NCBI GenBank assembly: GCA_019828565.1
Contig: JAHDYR010000001.1
Span: 310,001 to 374,000 of the forward strand
Reading direction: 5' to 3'
From: Carpediemonas membranifera
Lineage: Eukaryota > Fornicata
DNA: 64,000 nucleotides
Below the pieces are notes generated by a model that had not been told where the DNA came from, made no database searches, and was given only the letters and a program-made list of their open reading frames with translations. The position numbers were made by a program, and so were the translations under genes. Every line of letters begins with the position of its first letter. Within the stretch, counting starts at the first letter, position 1. Below, in pieces: positions 59,425-64,000 of this stretch.

Positions 59425-60502
59425 ATGGTCAGGTTCGATGAATTAGCCTCCAAGTTCACATCTGTGATCAACAAGGAGATGGACCGTGCCAAGCTACCTG
59501 CCGTAACACAAATTGCGACCAAGAATATTAGCCACACGCTCACAGCGTTCAAAGACACGCTGAACAGCACAACAGATGTTTGTTTCACACCGCTCATGTC
59601 TTACCAAGATGGAAAAGCTTGTCCGTGAGGCCACTACGAACGAAGCTTGGCCCGCCGCCCCTGAGCTTCTCCGCAAAATTGCTCAGCTTACCTTCCATTT
59701 CAACCAGTGCCAGCTGCTCTTCCCGGCCATCTGGGGGCGCATGGGGAGCCAGCCAAACAAGCGGTGGCGCATTGTGTACAAATGCCTCAACCTGATAGAG
59801 TACCTCCTCCTCAACGGGTCCACTGACGCAATCGATACGATCAAAGCCAACCTGTACCAAATCAACACACTCTCAGATTTCCAATTCCACGACGAACGTG
59901 GAGAGGACAAAGGTTTCAACGTCAGGACCAAGGTTGAGAAGCTTCTGGCCCTCGTCAACTCGGACGATCTCGCCCGCCAAAGGGATGAGATCCTCGAGCA
60001 CCGTAAGAGATTCGTGGGCATCGGTGCTGGGTCCGCTGTAGTCAACAGGATCAGATCTACCTCGAACGCATCTGCCTACAGCCCGCCCAAGCCGGCCCCC
60101 GCCAAGGTCGATGACGCCCCGGTTCCCATCGAGCCATTCCCCTTCCAGCCTGTCTCCCAGCACAGCGTCACCTCCCCCGCCCCTGCTGCCCCAGCCAAGT
60201 CTCGGGAAGAGGACCTCCTCGACCTCTTTGGTGCCTCCCCTGCCCAACCCGCAGCTGCTGCCCAGCCCGCCAACGAGGATGCTTTCGCCTTCCTTAGCCC
60301 AACTTCTGTGTCGACCCAGCCTGCCCCGGCTGCTGCCCCTGCCCCCGCATCGGCCCCGAAGACGGACCCCTTCTCGGAGTTCTTCACCAGCCCAAGCGCA
60401 AACACGGCCCCGGCAAAGTCTGACGACCTGTTTGGTGCGTTTGAAGCACCAAAGGCCCAGCCGACGCCAAACCAGGGAGCGACCATGTTTGACTTCCTTT
60501 GA
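59425..60502 (+). CDS. Epsin-type ENTH-domain endocytic adaptor
   Basis: 348 aa from exons 59425-59577 and 59609-60502, joined over a 31-nt intron (GTTTGT...CCAAG). Splicing gives NSTTD-MEKLVREATTNEAWPAAPE, the conserved start of the ENTH core, followed by KRWRIVYKCLNLIEYLLLNGS and DIKA-like helices to about residue 160. The tail is Pro/Ala-rich with clathrin and AP-2 type motifs: DLLDLF (clathrin box), DPFSEFF and DLFGAF. No ubiquitin-interacting motif is obvious. Epsins bind phosphoinositides and help clathrin coat formation at the plasma membrane or trans-Golgi. EpsinR-like location is possible. Confidence 0.9.
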
Positions 60503-60856
60503 TTGATTATTAAAAAACGAAACCTGAGGTGGCTTGGATATCTCGTTCCTTCAGAAGCATCGGACAGTGAGCGTGACAGACAGATATTGCCAGATGCCAC
60601 ATACTGAGGTGTGACTTGAATTTCGACGGAAGACAAGGAATCAATGTCTACCCCGCTCACCTTGGCCCCAGGAATTTTAGGTGGAGAAAGAGGTCGGCTG
60701 ACCAATCCTGGGCCATCGGAGACCTTACTTGCCACAGTCGGTCAGACTCGATTGCCCAGATGATAAAAGACCCCGATGAAGAAGAGTGACTTGGAGGCGA
60801 CTCTGACCAAAGTTGACCAGATGACAGTGTGACATGGGGAGGCGACGGTCTCGTGC
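60503..60856. other. Intergenic region
   Basis: 354 bp between the epsin gene and the broken Hsp70 gene, both plus strand. Minus-strand frames of up to 72 codons cross it. One starts with many Ser/Pro residues and is not protein-like. No RNA or repeat recognised. Confidence 0.4.
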
Positions 60857-62351
60857 ATGACCAGACGTAAGACAACTATATGTATCGATTTAGGCACTAC
60901 AAAGTCATGTGTGGGCGTGTTCAGGAGCGAACGCCTCGAGATCATCCCAAATGAGCACGGAAGCAGGATCACGCCATCATTTATTGCCTTTCGCAGCAAC
61001 GGCCTATCTCGGCCATGAGGTCAAGAAGGCAGTCATTGCTGTCCCTGCCTGCTTCAATTACTCTCAACGCAGCTCGGTCCGTGACTCTGGTCTCCTCGCT
61101 GGCCTTGACGTCGTTCGGATCATAAGTGAGCCAGCTGCTGCTGCACTGTCCACACACGAGCTTGAAAAACAGTCGACCGCGGAGAAGAACGTCCTGATCT
61201 TCGATCTCGGCGGCGGTATATGCGACGTCTCGCTGCTCATCATCGTCGAGGGCATCTTCGAGGTCAAGGCGACGGCGGGCGACACGCATCTCGGCGGTGA
61301 GGACTTCGACAACCGCATGGTCAACCACTTCGTGACCGAATTCGAGCGGAAGCACAAGATGGACATCAGTGGCAACGCCCGAGCGATGCACCGCCTGCGT
61401 ACTGTCTGCGAGCGCGCCAAGCGCATGCTCTCGTCCTCGACCCAGGCCGCGATCGAGATCGACTCGCTTTTCGAGGGTATCGATTTCTTCACGAAAATAA
61501 CTCGCGCCCGCTTCGAGGACCTCTGCGGCGACCTCTTCCGTGCCTGCATCGACCCCGTCCAGCGCGTGCTCACCGACGCGAAGCTCGACAAGACCAAGAT
61601 CCACGAGATCGTGCTCGTCGGAGGGTCGACCCGCATCCCCAAGGTGCAGCAGCTGCTCAAGGACTTCTTCAACGGTCAGCAGGTCTTCCGCAGTATTAAT
61701 TCCGATGAGGCTGTGGCGTTTGGTGCTGCAATTCAGGCTGCCATCCTCGGTGGAGACACTTCGGACAAGTTATCTCAAATACTACTGCTCGAGGCCACGC
61801 CCGTCTCGCTCGGCATTGAAACCGCCGGGGGGGCGATGACGACACTCATCAGGCGCAACGAGACGGTCCCCCTGCACGCCAAGGCATCGTTCTCGACCTT
61901 AACCGACGACCAGACGTCTGTGTTGATCCAAGTCTTCGAGGGCGAGCATAGTCTGACCCGCGACAACGTTCTACTTGGCACATTTGACATCTCGAATATC
62001 CAGCCTGCCCCGCGTGGTATCCCGAATATCGAGGTGGCGTTCGACCTCGGCATGGATGACGACCTCAAGATCACTGCTGAGGACAAGAGCTCGGGCAACC
62101 GCCACCAATTCTCGATCTCTCGCACGAGCCACCGTAACGAAAAGCAGAGATTTCTTCCAACTGAGGGCGCCCAACTAGTGGTCCGAGAACCGAGCGCGGG
62201 AGCACAGAACGCAGAGTGCCGGGCCGACTCTGACCAAGGGCAGGATGAATATGATGACATTCGATCCTCATCTTGTGATGCTTTCGAGAACAGGAAGAGT
62301 GAAGGAAATTTTGATGATGAGATGATTAACCGGGAAAATGTGATAGATTGA
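60857..62351 (+). pseudogene. Hsp70 gene remnant with internal deletion and frameshift
   Basis: From ATG 60857 the frame encodes an Hsp70 start ([35 protein letters not shown]) and stops at 61016-61018. The next block, [19 protein letters not shown], resumes one base out of frame from about 61000. About 80 residues of the ATPase domain are missing between the two. The remainder to about 62130 is well kept: [53 protein letters not shown], and part of the substrate-binding domain. It ends in divergent acidic sequence without a lid helix bundle or EEVD end. The deletion removes family segments, so it is not an intron effect. A pseudogene or dying paralogue is likely; its sequence otherwise resembles cytosolic Hsp70. 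Confidence 0.78.
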
Positions 62352-62882
62352 ATATTTGGTGCAAGGGTAATAAAGATTTGAGTCAACCCGACTCGCTCCA
62401 GTAAGCGAGCAAGGGACGAAACAAGCTTCACGTTTGGTGGGATGTGGTCTGGGTCCCGTTCACGCGAGAGCTCGTTTCCCAGACAAGGGGACACGGAGTG
62501 CTCAAAGTTTCGAGAGAATGACTGCACCAACCAAAAAATGCAACCAATTGGAAGCAGTATCGACGCCACTCGACCCGACTCACGGGAACAGTAAGGAAGT
62601 GACTATTGCTGGCACAAGAGGCTTTTGTGGCGGGAGGCCTCGGTAGGAACGGGGTCGCCATGCACCCTGGCCGACCAAATGCCGATTGATGATTTTGTTT
62701 AGACAGCAGGAAGGGAGCCAGAGACGTTGGTGCCGGCAGTGATGTATCTGAACACCACCAAGGCGATGGTAGCAAGATCGAATATTTGGTCTGATACGAC
62801 CTGATTTCGCATTTCTGCTACAGTCGAGCACAAGTCAGAACGATCAGGCGATAAGTTCTGGCGAAGTAGCGCAGTTCTAGCT
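62352..62882. other. Intergenic region
   Basis: 531 bp between the Hsp70 remnant and the AMPK beta gene. Several overlapping frames of up to 115 codons run on the minus strand but none is recognisable. No RNA gene found. Confidence 0.4.
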
Positions 62883-63683
62883 ATGGGAAATGGTAATTCC
62901 GCAGCACCAAGTCGTTCTGACATCAACAATACACCGGTAGCGAGCCATGGTCATACTACCGCGAAGGAATCGGACAAGGGACATATTGTGAACATAGACT
63001 GGAAGCATGGCGGGCATTCAGTGTACATTACAGGTTCATTCAACCGCTGGAGGGAGCGCATACCGATGAAACACAAGGACGGCGTCTGGTCAGTGGGCAT
63101 CCGCCTCCCCATTGGACTGCATCAGTACAAGTACGTCGTGGACAACGAGTGGAAGTATGACCACACCAAGCCCACTAGATCAGACCCTATTGGGAATGTG
63201 AACAACATTATCGAGATCCACGAGACGCTCGACGACCCTGATGCTCGCGAGTACACACAGACCCTGCCTGTGCTAGGACAGGGGCTGTTTGATAACATGG
63301 GGCTTGTGCCAGACGCTCAGCCCAAGCAGCTGAACACCACGCCTCTCAACAGACAGATGAAGGACGACGGCCGCATCCACCCCGACGCCGCAAGCCAGCA
63401 AAGTGCCGAGGTCGTCGGTTCAAGAGACCCGTGTCTGCTGCCCCTACCCGAGCACGTGGTGCTGACCCATTTATACCGGGCGAACACGGCGACGACGACC
63501 CAGTACGGCGTCACTGTCCGTTTTAGGAACAAGTTTGTGACGACGATAGTTTATAACCCGAGCTCGGGTGTGCTGGACGAGCGGCGGCGTATTGAGCAGG
63601 AATGCCAGTACGGCGGGACGATGCTGAGGCCTGGTGAGAGTCTCGGGCAGTTTTACTTGAGGGAGATGCAGGCTGAGGTGTGA
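62883..63683 (+). CDS. AMP-activated protein kinase beta subunit
   Basis: 266 aa. It starts MGNGNSAAPS, a myristoylation-type N-terminus. A CBM48 glycogen-binding domain follows (HSVYITGSFNRWRERIPMKHKDGVWSVGI, LPIGLHQYKYVVDNEWKYD). The ASC domain LPEHVVLTHLYRANTATTTQYGVTVRFRNKFVTTIVYNPS joins alpha and gamma subunits. A further 37 residues (SSGVLDERRRIEQECQYGG...) follow, where most beta subunits end. No intron needed. The catalytic alpha subunit and gamma subunit are not in this window. Confidence 0.9.
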   Translation: MGNGNSAAPSRSDINNTPVASHGHTTAKESDKGHIVNIDWKHGGHSVYITGSFNRWRERIPMKHKDGVWSVGIRLPIGLHQYKYVVDNEWKYDHTKPTRSDPIGNVNNIIEIHETLDDPDAREYTQTLPVLGQGLFDNMGLVPDAQPKQLNTTPLNRQMKDDGRIHPDAASQQSAEVVGSRDPCLLPLPEHVVLTHLYRANTATTTQYGVTVRFRNKFVTTIVYNPSSGVLDERRRIEQECQYGGTMLRPGESLGQFYLREMQAEV

Positions 63684-63805
63684 TTATTGTAAAGAGCAGC
63701 AGCTAGGGGTATTGGCCGACTGTTTTATACTCAATCTAATCTCAGAGATGGGGTATGGGGGATATTGGCAGGGTTTGGGGAACTCTGGGTTGGGGCAATC
63801 AGATA

Positions 63806-64000
63806 ATGGAACCAACTGCGTCTCTGAATGCGCAGTGGGGCAAGATAAGCGAGCTGATCGGCAGCATTCAGCGCATTAAGGCTGATCTTGATGGGGAGAA
63901 CGCCAATGAGCCAGAGCTTGACGCTGTGATCAAGGACGGTGCGGTCTTCCTCGAGAAAAGTATCGCTCGCCTCCAAAACTTCGGTATATTGTCTAAGACA
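63806..64000 (+). CDS. Start of an unknown gene (cut by the right edge)
   Basis: 65 codons from ATG 63806 to the edge, all open. The visible part is alpha-helical (ISELIGSIQRIKADL, LDAVIKDGAVFLEKSIARLQ) and not recognisable alone. Its codon use is like the neighbouring genes. Confidence 0.55.
   Translation, partial: MEPTASLNAQWGKISELIGSIQRIKADLDGENANEPELDAVIKDGAVFLEKSIARLQNFGILSKT

Overview
This window is nuclear DNA from a small-genome, gene-dense, intron-bearing eukaryotic microbe. The evidence is the gene content: a kinesin, ubiquitin, eL6 and eL8, an mRNA capping enzyme, HOP1, SNF2 and SET proteins, an epsin, an AMPK beta subunit and tRNase Z. TAA, TAG and TGA all act as stops, so the code looks standard. 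An SF-assemblin, very short introns, a TmcB-like membrane protein and compact spacing fit a heterotrophic flagellate. A fornicate metamonad of the Carpediemonas type is my best guess, but that is inference and no marker here proves it. I found no tRNA, rRNA, CRISPR array or intact transposon.

Many open frames stop a few codons before a recognisable domain resumes in another frame. In 16 places this is explained by a short GT-AG intron (28 to 41 nt, one of 92 nt) with donor mostly GTTTGT or GTATGT and acceptor often ACACAG or ACTCAG. Removing these introns restores kinesin, HOP1, elongin C-like, quinone oxidoreductase, SF-assemblin, deoxynucleoside kinase, eL6, capping enzyme, epsin and a GARP-type Myb protein to full domains. 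Coordinates given as one span therefore include introns; exon limits are in the evidence fields.

Layout. 1-8 kb (minus strand): kinesin, mono-ubiquitin, HOP1, FCP1-like phosphatase, a Cys/His DNA-binding candidate, a CorA/Mrs2 magnesium channel, a beta-propeller. 8-15 kb: elongin C-like, quinone oxidoreductase, a calcineurin-like phosphoesterase (minus), SF-assemblin, deoxynucleoside kinase. 15-32 kb: a large WD protein with a 7-copy Ser-rich repeat, a small GPI-type surface protein, an FG-GAP-like receptor, a WD40 / coiled-coil / kinase / zinc-finger locus, tRNase Z, and a SETD5-like protein. 32-45 kb: a 1501-aa TmcB-like membrane protein, a coiled-coil protein, two poorly known proteins, eL6, and a capping enzyme with an unusual domain order. 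45-64 kb: TPR and SNF2 proteins, a CS-like protein, a Cwc15-like splicing factor, an LRR protein, eL8, a tryptophanyl-tRNA synthetase-like protein without its signature motifs, a GARP Myb protein, a CCPC membrane protein, epsin, a broken Hsp70, AMPK beta, and the start of an unknown gene.

There is no operon-like grouping; neighbours are mostly unrelated housekeeping genes, often 30 to 150 bp apart. The most interesting points are the guanylyltransferase-first capping enzyme, the kinase plus zinc-finger locus, the signature-less TrpRS-like protein and the intron set.
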